This document shows, in pieces, positions 24,357-34,751 of a stretch of 64,000 bases of DNA. The translations under genes were made by a program, and so were the position numbers. Source of the stretch: Bufo bufo (lineage: Eukaryota; Chordata; Amphibia; Anura; Bufonidae). Below the pieces are notes generated by a model. It did no database searches and was not told the DNA's origin. It worked only from the letters and a program-made list of their open reading frames with translations. Numbering within the stretch: the first letter of the stretch is position 1; the number at the start of each line of letters is the position of its first letter. Where the stretch lies: assembly GCF_905171765.1 (NCBI RefSeq), contig NC_053392.1, forward strand, positions 446,986,837 through 447,050,836, read 5' to 3'.

Positions 24357-25486
24357 GCTGGAGTCACCTAGCGCCGCACGTCACTCTGCTCTGATCAGTG
24401 TAGGGAGAGGATGCAGCTGCTGCTGTTAGGGCCAGATTAGGCAGGGATTTACTCATCAAAAACACTTACTGAAGTGATCGATCTACAGCTGTGTATGATT
24501 CAACTTCTGCTAGTTAATTGCTCACTGTTTTTAGGCTGCCCAGAGCGTTTTTCTGTCACTTTTTTCTGGGGTGATCGGCGGCCATTTCGTTTCTTGTGGT
24601 GCGCCAGCACAAGTTGCCACCAAGTCCATTTAACCATCAATAGTGTGTTTTTTTTGCTATGTCCTACATCAGGCGCTTGGCTGTGCTTGCTATTTTATTG
24701 AGGGGTGAAATACAATTGCCAAAATAGCAGTACCCTAAATCTGGTGTTTCAGCTGTGGCTAGCCAATTGTAATACTGTCTGCTGTCTGGCAAAGGATATA
24801 TTTTTTTCTGGGTTGAAATACAATTCCCAAATTAGCAATTCCCTAAATCAGTGGTTTCTGCTGTAGCAGGCCAAGTTTAAATCTATCCATAAAAGGGTAT
24901 ATTACATTGAAGGTGCTGATAGGGTCATTCTCAATAACTTCACATGCTACCGTGCATCTCCAAGTGTAATTCTGTTCATAAAGGGATACCTGTCATCCAT
25001 CCAGGGCCTAAATACTAGGCCAACAATTTATATTCAGCTAAATCTGTGGTTACTGCTGTGGCTGGTAAAGTTATTTAGTGTCCGTCAAAGCACAGTTTTT
25101 GTTCTGGGTTGATCTTCAATTCCCAAATGAGCAATTCCATAAATCTGTGGTTTCTGCTGTAGCAGGCCAAGTTTAAATCTATCCATAAAAGGGTATATTA
25201 CATTGAAGGTGCTGATAGGGTCATTCTCAATAACTTCACATGCTACCGTGCATCTCCAAGTGTAATTCTGTCCGTAAAGGGATACCTGTCATCCATCCAG
25301 GGCCTAATTACTAGGCCTACAATTTATATTCAGCTAAATATGTGGTTACTGCTGTGCCTGTATTAGTGTAATACGGTACCTAAATAGATAGCCAGATAGT
25401 GTTAGGTGCCTGTAAAAAAAGGCCTGAATTTGAATTCAATACATTGGGCAAAATAATTTTTTTTCTTATTGTGGTGAACAGTAACA
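24357..25486 (+). repeat. hAT1 5' non-coding region with 296-bp tandem duplication
   Basis: The first ~90 bp (gctggagtcacctagcgccg, cactctgctctgatcagtgt, gggagagg) are the reverse complement of the hAT 5' motif block at 16800-16880. A block including ccaagtttaaatctatccat occurs at 24871 and again at 25167, an offset of 296 bp. Shorter cognate pieces (gttgaaatacaattcccaa, gtggtttctgctgt) suggest older repeats of the same unit. No coding sequence is evident. The transposase starts at 25487. Confidence 0.75.
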
Positions 25487-28400
25487 ATGAGGAAAACATC
25501 TAGTAAGGGACGCGGACATGGTTGTGGTGGTGTTAGTGGACCCTCTGGTGCTGGGAGAGGACGTGGCCGTTCTGCCACAGCCACACGTCCTAGTGAACCA
25601 ACTACCTCAGGTCCCAGTAGCCGCCAGAATTTACAGCGATATTTGGTGGGGCCCAATGCCGTTCTAAGGATGGTAAGGCCTGAGCAGGTACAGTCGGTCA
25701 ATTGGGTGGCCGACAGTGGATCCAGCACGTTCACATTATCTCCCACCCAGTCTTCTGCAGAAAGCGCACAGATGGCGCCTGAAAACCAAGCCCATCAGTC
25801 TGTCACATCACCCCCATGCATATCAGGGAAACTGTCTGAGCCTCAAGTTATGCAGCAGTCTCTTATGCTGTTTGAAGACTCTGCTGGCAGGGTTTCCCAA
25901 GGGCATCCACCTAGCCCTTCCCCAGGGGTGGAAGAGATAGAATGCACTGACGCACAACCACTTATGTTTCCTGATGATGAGGACATGGGAATACCACCTC
26001 AGCATGTCTCTGATGATGATGAAACACAGGTGCCAACTGCTGCGTCTTTCTGCAGTGTGCAGACCGAACAGGAGGTCAGGGAGGAACACTGGGTGGAAGA
26101 CGATGCAGGGGACGATGAGATCCTAGACCCCACATGGAATGAAGGTCGTGCCACTGACTTTCAGAGTTCGGAGGAAGAGGCAGTGGTGAGACCGAGCCAA
26201 CAGCGTAGCAAAAGAGGAAGCAGTGGGCAAAAGCAGAACACCCGCCACCAAGAGAGTTCGCCTGCTACTGGCCACCGCCACCTGGGAGCGAGCAGCCCAA
26301 AGGCAGCTTCAAGGAGTTCCCTGGCGTGGCAGTTCTTCAAACAATGTGCTGACAACAATACCCGAGTGGTTTGCCATCAGAACCTGAAGAGAGGCATTAA
26401 CTTTCTGAACTTTAGCACAACCTGCATGACCAGGCATCTGCATGCAAAGCATGAACTGCAGTGGAGTAAAAACCTTAAAAACAAGGAACTCACTCAGGCT
26501 TCCCATGCTACCTCTTCTGCTGCTGCCGCCTCGGCCTCTTCCTCTGCCTCTGGAGGAACGTTGGCACCTGCCGCCCAGCAAACAGAGGATGTACCACCAA
26601 CACCACCATCTCCGTCACCAAGCATCTCCACCATGTCACACGTCAGCGTTCAGCTCTCCATCTCACAAACATTTGAGAGAAAGCGTAAATTCCCACCTAG
26701 ACACCCTCGATCCCTGGCCCTGAATGCCAGCATTTCTAAACTACTGGCCTATGAAATGCCATCATTCAGGCTGGTGGACACAGACAGCTTCAAACAGCTC
26801 ATGTCGCTTGCTGTCCCACAGTATCTTGTTCCCAGCCGCCACTACTTCTCCAAGAGAGCCATGCCTTCCCTGCACAAGCAAGTATCCGATAAAATCAAGT
26901 GTGCACTGCGCAACGCCATCTGTGGCAAGGTCCACCTAACCAAAGATACGTGGACCAGTAAGCACGGCAAGGGACGCTATATCTCCCTAACTGCACACTG
27001 GGTAAATGTAGTGGCGGCTGGGCCCCAGGCGAAGAGCTCTTTGGCGCACGTCCTTCCGCCGCCAAGGATCGCAGGGCAACATTCTTTGCCTCCTGTAGCC
27101 TCCTCCTCCTACTCGGCTTCCTCCTCCTCTTCTTCCACCTGCTCATCCAGTCAGCCACACACCTTCACCACCAACTTCAGCACAGCCCGGGGTAAACGTC
27201 AGCAGGCCATTCTGAAACTCATATGTTTGGGGGACAGGCCCCACACCGCGCAGGAGTTGTGGCGGGGTATTGAACAACAGACCGACAAGTGGTTGCTGCT
27301 GGTGAGCCTCAAGCCCGGCCTGGTGGTGTGCGATAATAGGCGAAATCTCGTCGCAGCTCTGGGACTAGCCGGTTTGACGCACATCCCTTGCCTGGCGCAT
27401 GTGCTGAATTTGGTGGTGCAGAAGTTCATTCACAACTACCTCGACATGTCAGAGCTGCTGCATAAAGTGCGGGCCGTCTGTGCGCGCTTCCGGCGTTCAC
27501 ATCCTGCCGCTGCTCGCCTGTCTGCGCTACAGCGTAACTTTGGCCTTCCCGCTCACCTCCTCATATGCGACGTGCCCACCAGGTGGAACTCCACCTTGCA
27601 CATGCTGGACAGACTGTGCGAGCAGCAGCAGGCCATAGTGGAGTTTCAGCTGCAGCACGCACGGGTCAGTCGCACTGCGGAACAGCACCACTTCACCACC
27701 AATGACTGGGCCTCCATGCGAGACCTGTGTGCCCTGTTGCGCTGTTTCGAGTACTCCACCAACATGGCCAGTGGCGATGATGCCGTTATCAGCGTTACAA
27801 TACCACTTCTATGTCTCCTTGAGAAAACACTTAGGGCGATGATGGAAGAGGAGGTGGTCCAGGAGGAGGAGGAAGAGGGGTCATTTTTAGCACTTTCAGG
27901 CCAGTCTCTTAGAAGTGACTCAGAGGGAGGTTTTTTGCAACAGCAGAGGCCAGGTACAAATGTGGCCAGACAGGGCCCACTACTGGAGGACGAGGAGGAT
28001 GAGGATGAGGAGGAGGTGGAGGAGGATGAGGATGAAGCATTTTCACAGCGGGGTGGCACCCAACGCAGCTGGGGCCCATCACTGGTGCGTGGCTGGGGGG
28101 AAACGCAGGACGATGACGATACGCCTCCCACAGAGGACAGCTTGTCCTTACCTCTAAGCAGCCTGGCACACATGAGCAACTACATGCTGCAGTGCCTGCG
28201 CAACGACAGCAGAGTTGCCCACATTTTAACGTGTGCGGACTACTGGGTTGCCACCTTGCTGGATCCCCGGTACAAAGACAATGTGCCCACCTTACTTCCT
28301 GCACTGGAGCGTTATAGGAAGATGCGCGAGTACAAGCGCACGTTGGTAGACGCGCTACTGAGAGCATTCGCAAATGTCTCAGGGGAACAAGTGAAGGCAG

Positions 28401-28852
28401 AGGGAGGAGCAAGAGGTCGCCAATGCAGCTGTGTCACGCCCAGCTCCTCTGAGGGCAGGGTTAGCATGGCAGAGATGTGGAAAAGTTTTGTCACCACGCC
28501 ACAGCTAACTGCACCACCACCTGATACGGAACGTGTTAGCAGGAGGCAACATTTCACTAACATGGTGGAACAGTACGTGTGCACACCCCTCCACGTACTG
28601 ACTGATGGTTCGGCCCCATTCAACTTCTGGGTCTCCAAATTGTCCACATGGCCAGAGCTAGCCTTTTATGCCTTGGAGGTGCTGGCCTGCCCGGCGGCCA
28701 GCGTTTTGTCTGAACGTTTATTCAGCACGGCAGAGGGCGTCATTACAGACAAACGCAGCCGCCTGTCTACAGCCAATGTGGACAAGCTGACGTTCATAAA
28801 AATGAACCAGGCATGGATCCCACAGGACCTGTCCATCCCTTGTGCAGATTAG
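25487..28852 (+). CDS. hAT transposase, 1121 residues, intact frame
   Basis: The product would cut and join hAT DNA ends in the nucleus. The N-terminus is glycine/arginine-rich (about 1-45), followed by an acidic serine-rich region. A BED-type zinc finger lies at about 280-325 (RVVCHQNLKRG, then CMTRHLHAKH). The RNase H-like core has LTKDTWTS with Asp487, VVCDNRRN with Asp616, CLAHVLNLVV at about 635 and PTRWNSTLHM at about 697. Acidic runs lie at about 786-800 and 833-853. The C-terminal hAT dimerisation domain covers about 1035-1109 (ACPAASVLSERLFSTAEG, SRLSTANVDKLTF). Compared with hAT2 (VCTLCNQ), the finger has lost three residues including its second cysteine, probably by a 9-bp in-frame deletion. 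ATG at 25487 is the first in-frame Met and matches the conserved start region. Confidence 0.9.
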   Translation: MRKTSSKGRGHGCGGVSGPSGAGRGRGRSATATRPSEPTTSGPSSRQNLQRYLVGPNAVLRMVRPEQVQSVNWVADSGSSTFTLSPTQSSAESAQMAPENQAHQSVTSPPCISGKLSEPQVMQQSLMLFEDSAGRVSQGHPPSPSPGVEEIECTDAQPLMFPDDEDMGIPPQHVSDDDETQVPTAASFCSVQTEQEVREEHWVEDDAGDDEILDPTWNEGRATDFQSSEEEAVVRPSQQRSKRGSSGQKQNTRHQESSPATGHRHLGASSPKAASRSSLAWQFFKQCADNNTRVVCHQNLKRGINFLNFSTTCMTRHLHAKHELQWSKNLKNKELTQASHATSSAAAASASSSASGGTLAPAAQQTEDVPPTPPSPSPSISTMSHVSVQLSISQTFERKRKFPPRHPRSLALNASISKLLAYEMPSFRLVDTDSFKQLMSLAVPQYLVPSRHYFSKRAMPSLHKQVSDKIKCALRNAICGKVHLTKDTWTSKHGKGRYISLTAHWVNVVAAGPQAKSSLAHVLPPPRIAGQHSLPPVASSSYSASSSSSSTCSSSQPHTFTTNFSTARGKRQQAILKLICLGDRPHTAQELWRGIEQQTDKWLLLVSLKPGLVVCDNRRNLVAALGLAGLTHIPCLAHVLNLVVQKFIHNYLDMSELLHKVRAVCARFRRSHPAAARLSALQRNFGLPAHLLICDVPTRWNSTLHMLDRLCEQQQAIVEFQLQHARVSRTAEQHHFTTNDWASMRDLCALLRCFEYSTNMASGDDAVISVTIPLLCLLEKTLRAMMEEEVVQEEEEEGSFLALSGQSLRSDSEGGFLQQQRPGTNVARQGPLLEDEEDEDEEEVEEDEDEAFSQRGGTQRSWGPSLVRGWGETQDDDDTPPTEDSLSLPLSSLAHMSNYMLQCLRNDSRVAHILTCADYWVATLLDPRYKDNVPTLLPALERYRKMREYKRTLVDALLRAFANVSGEQVKAEGGARGRQCSCVTPSSSEGRVSMAEMWKSFVTTPQLTAPPPDTERVSRRQHFTNMVEQYVCTPLHVLTDGSAPFNFWVSKLSTWPELAFYALEVLACPAASVLSERLFSTAEGVITDKRSRLSTANVDKLTFIKMNQAWIPQDLSIPCAD

Positions 28853-28959
28853 ACATTTATAACTACCTCCCCTTAACCATATATTATTGTACTCCAGGGC
28901 ACTTCCTCATTCAATCCTCTTTTTTAATTTTACCATTATATTGCGGGGAAACCCAAAGT

Positions 28960-30070
28960 TGAATGAACCTCTCCTCTGTCTGGGTGCCGGGGCCTAAAAA
29001 TATCTGACAATGGCCTGTTCCAGTGGTGGGTGACGTGAAGCCTGATTCTCTGCTATGACATGAAGCCTGAATCTCTGCTATGGGACCTCTCTCCTCTGTC
29101 TGGGTGCCGGGGCCTAAAAATATCTGACAGTGGCCTGTTTCAGTGGTGGGTGACATGAAGCCTGATTCCCTGCTATGACATGAAGCCTGATTCTCTGCTA
29201 TGGGACCTCTCTCCTCTGTCTGGGTGCCGGGGCCTAAAAATATCTGACAGTGGCCTGTTCCAGTGGTGGGTGACATGAAGCCTGATTCTCTGCTATGGGA
29301 CCTCTCTCCTCTGTCTGGGTGCCGGGGCCTAAAAATTTCTGACAGTGGCCTGTTCCAGTGGTGGGTGACATGAAGCCTGATTCTCTGCTATGACATAAAG
29401 CCTGAATCTCTGCTATTGGACCTCTCTCCTCTGTCTGGGTGCCGGGGCCTAAATATCTGACAGTGGCCTGTTCCACTGGTGGATGACATGAAGCCTGATT
29501 CTCTGCTATAACATAAAGCCTGATTCTCTGCTATGGGACCTCTCTTCTCTGTCTGGGTGCCGGGGCCTAAAAATATCTGACAGTGGCCTGTTCCAGTGGT
29601 GGGTGACATGAAGCCTGATTCTCTGCTATGACATGAAGCCTGATTCTCTGCCATGGGACCTCTCTCCTCTGTCTGGGTGCCGGGGCCTAAAAATATCTGA
29701 CAGTGGCCTGTTCCAGTGGTGGGTGACATGAAGCCTGATTCTCTGCTATGACATGAAGCCTGAATCTCTGCTATGTTACCTCTCTCCTCTGTCTGGGTGC
29801 CGGGGCCTAAAAATATCTGACAATGGCCTGTTCCAGTGGTGGGTGACATGAAGCCTAAATCTCTGCTTTGGGACCTCTCTCCTCTGTCTGGGTGCCGGGG
29901 CCTAAAAATATCTGACAGTGGCCTGTTCCAGTGGTGGGTGACATGAAGCCTGATTCTCTGCTATGGGACCTCTCTCCTCTGTCTGGGTGCCGGGGCCTAA
30001 ATATCTCACAGAGGCCTGTTCCAGTGGTGGGTGACATGAAGCCTGATTCTCTGCTATGGGACCTCTCTCC
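28960..30070 (+). repeat. 3' UTR minisatellite, ~120-bp unit
   Basis: About nine units contain cctctctcctctgtctgggt, gccggggcctaaaaatatct, tggcctgttccagtggtggg and gtgacatgaagcctgattct. A ~25-bp sub-block (tatgacatgaagcctgattc) is doubled in some units and single in others, so unit length varies. Open frames on the minus strand here repeat MSPTTGTGHCQIFLGPGTQ and are by-products of the repeat. A short A/T-rich stretch follows. Confidence 0.92.
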
Positions 30071-30189
30071 AATTGATATTGGTTAATTATTTTTATTTTT
30101 TTTATTTTTTTTATTAATTTCCCTATCCACATTTGTTTGCAGGGGGTTTACCTACATTTTGCTGCCTTTTGCAGCCCTCTAGCCCTTTC

Positions 30190-30362
30190 CTGGGCTATTT
30201 TACAGCCTTTTTAGTGCCGAAACGTTCGGGTCCCCGATGACTTCAATGGGGTTCGGGTTCGGGGCGAAGTTCGGGTCGAGTTCGGATCCCGACCCCAAAC
30301 ATTTTCGGGAAGTTCGGCCGAACTTCTCGAACCCGAACATCCAGGTGTTCGCTCAACTCTAC
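30190..30362 (+). repeat. hAT1 3' terminal region
   Basis: This terminal part is dense in gttcgg and cgaac half-sites and ends gaacatccaggtgttcgctc followed by aactcta. The counterpart in hAT0 is at 17988-18150 in reverse, and hAT2's opposite end is at 48150-48258. L1 ORF2 sequence resumes immediately to the right. Confidence 0.75.
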
Positions 30363-32188
30363 TGCTGAGGCATTAGTGTACATCGAAAAGATGGCTCTAA
30401 CAAAGGAGTTAGGGAGGCCAAATTTCTCTAGAGTAATTCGGCATCAGTGCTCAAGAAGGCCAGGGGAAGTGAATGTTTTTTGGCATGGAATAATACGTTT
30501 AATATTCTTGCTGTGTTATCGCGACCTTTTCTTCCTTTAATAAATCCTGTCTGGTATCTATGTATCAGGGAGGGCAGGAATATGGATAGACAAGTGGCTA
30601 ACATTTTAGCCAGCAGCTTAAGGTCTAAATTTAGTAATGATATTGGGCGGTAGTTTGCACATTGACTTGGATCCTTCCCTTCTGTTGGAATGATTGTTAT
30701 ATGAGAGATTTACTGAAGGAGCGATACCAAAGAGTCGGTAGACCATCAGGTCCTGGGGCTTTCCCATTGGGAAGGTTTTTTATAGCAGCTAATAGTTCCT
30801 CTCCAGTAAAAGGAGATTGGAGAGATTCCCTCTGAGTATTATCTAGTTTAGGGAGTGTTAAGGACTCAAGAAAGGTATCAACAGGGCTCTGGGATGGGGT
30901 AGGGTCTTTCTTCGGGTCATGTTGAGAGATGTTATATAGCTCTTGATAAAAATTTTGGAATTGCTGGGTTTTTTCTTTTGTTGTGACTGCTATATCTCCT
31001 CCTGGTTTATTAATTTTACAGATGTAGTTTTGGGCTTTCCTATGTTTGATTCGACTCATCATAAATTTGGACGCTTTGTCTCCATGTGCAAAATATTTGT
31101 AATGGGAATGTAGATAGTATTTGGCGGAGGCCTTGTTCAGAAGTTTTTTAAGTTCTGACCTAAGTTCTGTCAATTTCGTTAAGTGGGAGGTAACTAAGGA
31201 ATGTTTATGAAGAAGTTCTAGTTTGTGTATCTCTTCTAACAAAGCATCAATCTGGGCTGCCCTCTCTTTTTTAAGTCTAGCTCCGATGCTGATGAATTGA
31301 CCTCTTATATAAGCTTTGTGGGCATCCCAAACTACATGGGGGGAGGTTCCTGGGAGGGAATTTAAAAGGAAATATTCATCCAGCACTTTTTGCACTAGCT
31401 CCTTCTGAGTTTGAGTGGATAGTAGTTGTTCATTGAGCCGCCACTTAAAAGCACAGGGATCTCGTTGGGGAGTAGAGATTTTTTAGGAAAACTGGTGAGT
31501 TGTCTGATAAATGAATAGATCCTATTTGGGTTTCTTGGCACAATTGTAAGTGTTCTTTTGAGATGAACAGATAGTCTAATCTTTGATAGGAACTGTGTAC
31601 ATTGGAGAAGAAGGTGTAGTCGCGGTTGGAGGGATTAAGGATTCTCCATGCATCCACCAAGTGGGCATTTTGGAGATTTCTGTGAATGATTTTGAGAGCT
31701 TTCTGGGATAGGGCAGATCTTTGAGAGGTTGAATCCAATTGGGGTTCTAATGTAACGTTGAAGTCTCCTCCCAGGACAACTACACCTTCCCTGAAGGATT
31801 CTATTATTGGGAAGAGAGATTTGAACCAACCAATCTGATTTACATTAGGGGTGTAGATATTAATAAACGTATATGTTTGGTTGGCTATTTTACCTTTCAC
31901 TAGAATATATCTGCCTTCACTATCTTGGATATGGTAACAATATTGGAAGGGTAAGTCTCTACTGAAACCCACGCTTATACCACTGGAGGCCGAGGAGTCA
32001 GATCCACAATGGAACCAGGTAGGAAACTGAGAATAAGAAAGGTTTGGGTAATGGTTAAATTTAAAATGGGTCTCTTGTATGAGAAGAACAGAGCAATCAA
32101 TTTTCTTCAAATGTGAAAGAATATGGCATCTTTTGGAAGGTGAATTAAATCCCTTTACATTGTAAGAAACTATTTTAAGACTAGCCAT
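30363..32188 (-). pseudogene. L1 ORF2 pseudogene: endonuclease and start of reverse transcriptase
   Basis: The start at 32188 reads MASLKIVSYNVKGFN. An AP-type endonuclease follows: LIQETHF, VLGGDFNVTL, and IHLSDNSPVFL near residue 230. The last motif usually reads SDH, so the catalytic His appears to be Asn. A frameshift near 31480 moves to the frame read from 31395 down. That frame carries a linker and the RT motif GKAPGPDGLP near 30740. After another shift near 30700, the pattern NYRPISLLNLDLKLLAKMLA continues RT motifs to about 30370. There the hAT1 terminus cuts it off, before the catalytic YxDD. The protein would nick DNA and reverse transcribe LINE RNA; this copy cannot. Confidence 0.85.
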
Positions 32189-32716
32189 GGTTAGATAATT
32201 CGTACAGAGGGGTGATGTCTCTGCTCTATTTGGTATGTCATAAGGTGTGGATTAAGAATATATATTCTCAGCCTCCCTGGGTGAAGCGAAAGGGATTCAT
32301 GAGGACTCCACTGTGTCATTTCTGGAGAGATATATGTTAGGGAGCCCTCACTGTAACAAGAAACAGAATCAGAACAAAATAACCAATAACAGGTTAAAAC
32401 ACATATGGCTAATCTAAGCATAGATAGCCTTTTAAATACAGCTTGTATCATTTAACTAGAAGTGACTAGGATAGGTGGGTAGAGAAGGAAAAAAAAAAAA
32501 AAAAAGGACAGTAGTGTGTTACAGCACCCTACGGTAGAAATGAGGATCAGGTCAAAGACTCGTATAATCTAGCAAGATGGAAGAGAAGAAAGGGGGTAGA
32601 TGGTGCTAAAAGAGTAAGCTAGTAAGGTATAGGGCTAGAGCCTAATATACGCATAATATCTGGAGGAGATAATATAGGCTAGAAAAGACGTCTCCATTAC
32701 GTATGGTTTCGATATA
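32189..32716 (-). other. L1 inter-ORF spacer
   Basis: This is A/T-rich sequence between the ORF1 stop at 32717 and the ORF2 start at 32188, with an A-run at about 32489-32505. I see no gene or repeat in it. Confidence 0.5.
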
Positions 32717-34751
32717 TCAGTCTCCTATTTGGAGTCTTCTTGGAGTAGTATTCCTTTTGTCTCTTCTATCTCTAGTAGTCTTGGGAGTGCGTTGTCTTTC
32801 CCAGGGGTCTTGTCTTGGCAGTTCTGGCAGGTCAGCGAGTTCTTGAACGGGGTCCCAGTTAGAGATGGCCAGTGATTCGATCTGTAGCAGGCTATAGACC
32901 GCGCTCAAGTCAATGAAAGAGGAGATTTTAATTCTGCGACCATCATGAGCAAAAGAAAGGCCGAATGGAAAAGACCATCGATATAGGATTTTGCGTGATC
33001 TTAGCAGATCTGTCAGAGGTTTGAGTGCTTTTCCTTTTTTTCAGTGTAGATTGTGCTAGATCTTGGAACACAAAGATTTCGTGGCCGTCCTAAATGATGT
33101 TATTGGTGTCTCTTGCTCTAGATAATATCGCCTCTTTTATAGGAAAGCTGAGGAATTTACAGATAACGTCTCTTGGTGGTTCAGATAGAGGCGGTTTCGG
33201 GCGAAGGGCTCTATGTGCCCTTTCTAGAATGATTTTGTGGGCGGAATCTGGGCCTAAAAGTTGCAAGTATATTTGTGCGATTGTATTGGGGATATCGCCA
33301 GTGCCAACCGTTTCAGGGATTCCACGGAATCGTAAATTATTACGTCTCCCACGGTTTTCTTGATCTTCAATCACATTATATATGTTGTTCAGGTTGGATT
33401 GATAGATTTGTAAGCGCTGTGTTACTGCAGCCTGATGCTGGAGTATTGTTGTGTAGTACAGTCGATATGAACCACATGAAGTTTCACCAAATATCCAGTC
33501 TGCAGGTTTGCAATAGGGTCATACCAATATACAGGAGCTGCAGCAATGAGCACTTGTTAGATATAGTTCCATATATTCATAAGCTGTTAACAGAGAGTCA
33601 GGACATGCTAAATAAACCTCTTCAAATGTGCTATTAGATAACTGAGGAAAGTTTTAACAGACAGAGTCTTTACAGTGGACTCTTCCAGAAAGCCCCCTGT
33701 GTATTCTGCTACTTGGTTTGGTCTCCTCAGTGCAGACATTTACTGTGAAGGAGGTAGGATCTCTTTCTAAGTTCTCTAAAGCTAAAGTTCATTTATCTGT
33801 TGTAAAAAGTTATAATATATACCCATAATAGTTCTGTAGAATGTAAAGAGGTGACTGTATGTTTTTTTTAGCAGCCTTAAAGCCCCGCAGCACATGCTAG
33901 GCTGAGTAGATGATGTAGAGTTAGAGAGCCATGTACTCTTCCTAAAATGGCTGTAAGACATGTTGTATTCCAGGTCACCCTGCTGCAATATCTTTGTAAA
34001 TGATTTTCTCTTGTTAATTTTTCTGTATGCTTTGTTATATCCTGTAACACGTATGTGGGAATGTAATATAATGACTGCCTGTTATGATATAGGTGGGCTG
34101 GTGACCTGGCTGTATACCACATAGTGGCAGTGTTTCCCTGTTGTATTACAGGTATGTTGCTGTTATCTTCATATACTTGTTTAATGTAAAATCCACTATA
34201 CGATCACTGTTTTATAATATATTTAGAGTGCAGACATTTACTGTGGAGGAGGTGGGCTGGTGACCAGGCTGTATACCACATAGTGGCAGTGTTTCCCTGT
34301 TGTATTACAGGCTCCAGCCAAGTGCACTCCACCTCAATAAAGCTTTAAACCACAGAAGACCTGAGTGTCGTCCCTTAGAGTCCACTTAGAGTTTATGCCT
34401 GGAGGAGCTGGTGACCGAGTGAGTGTGAAAGCTGGAGGTGTCGCAGATGGTGTAAGGAAAAGAGGGTTACAGTTGCATGAGAGTCCTCTAGAGATTCTAC
34501 TCGCGTTCCTATATGGTGGAAATCTTGCTTTATAGCCATTAAGTCGGCGCTCAGAGGTTCCAGCGCTGTGGATAGCGAGGTTGACAGTATTTCTTTTAGG
34601 TATGAGCGAGATATCGGAGGTTGTCCGATTCAATCTCACCTCCGCTTGCTGTGCTTGCTTCATCTTGCTGTCTCTGGCTCACCGCTCGTGGAGTTGTCGG
34701 CGTCATCTTGGAGACATATGTGGCGGCGGCTTTCTTTATAAATTTCTCCAT
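32717..34751 (-). pseudogene. L1 ORF1 pseudogene, interrupted by a solo LTR
   Basis: The likely start at 34751 reads MEKFIKKAAATYVSKMTPTT. The frame stops near 34600 and must shift to continue into a coiled coil that ends ESLEDSHAT at the LTR edge. It resumes directly on the other side as ILQHQAAVTQRLQIY, then NVIEDQENRGRRNN and an RNA-binding domain (about 33374-33090). There is a nonsense codon at about 33088 and another frame change after KKRK. The C-terminus ends at 32717. ORF1 proteins bind LINE RNA as trimers. Confidence 0.78.
33452..34471. mobile_element. Solo LTR of retrovirus-like type, 1020 bp
   Basis: It begins TGTAGTACA and ends GGTTACA, and is flanked by GTTG on both sides (33448-33451 and 34472-34475). 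Taking out the LTR and one GTTG leaves the L1 ORF1 frame open across the join, which confirms both edges. It holds a ~70-bp block repeated at about 34094 and 34253 (tggtgacc, gctgtataccacatagtggc), enhancer-like in position. AATAAA is at 34336-34341. Transcription is left to right. No internal coding sequence remains, so the provirus was lost by LTR recombination. Confidence 0.85.

Larger units (their letters stand above)
21497..30362 (+). mobile_element. hAT1: hAT element with intact transposase frame
   Basis: The element runs left to right: a truncated 5' subterminal region (21497-21552 and 24357 on), a 5' non-coding region with a 296-bp duplication, a 1121-codon transposase, a 3' minisatellite and a 3' terminal repeat ending cgctcaactcta at 30362. 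A piggyBac-type element sits in the 5' region. The 5' terminal inverted repeat is absent; sequence passes from L1 straight into the ggcatggctgtgat subterminal motif. The copy cannot be mobilised in the normal way, but it could still express transposase. Confidence 0.82.

Noticed and set aside
27646..28412. Minus-strand serine- or proline-rich frames within the hAT1 transposase
   Set aside because: They are shadows of the acidic and low-complexity parts of the plus-strand gene, with no family motifs.
28911..30132. Minus-strand proteins rich in GTGHCQIFLGPGTQTEERG
   Set aside because: They are translations of the 3' UTR minisatellite of hAT1 on the non-coding strand.
30447..30653. Plus-strand 68-codon frame
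   Set aside because: It is antisense to L1 reverse transcriptase codons on the minus strand.
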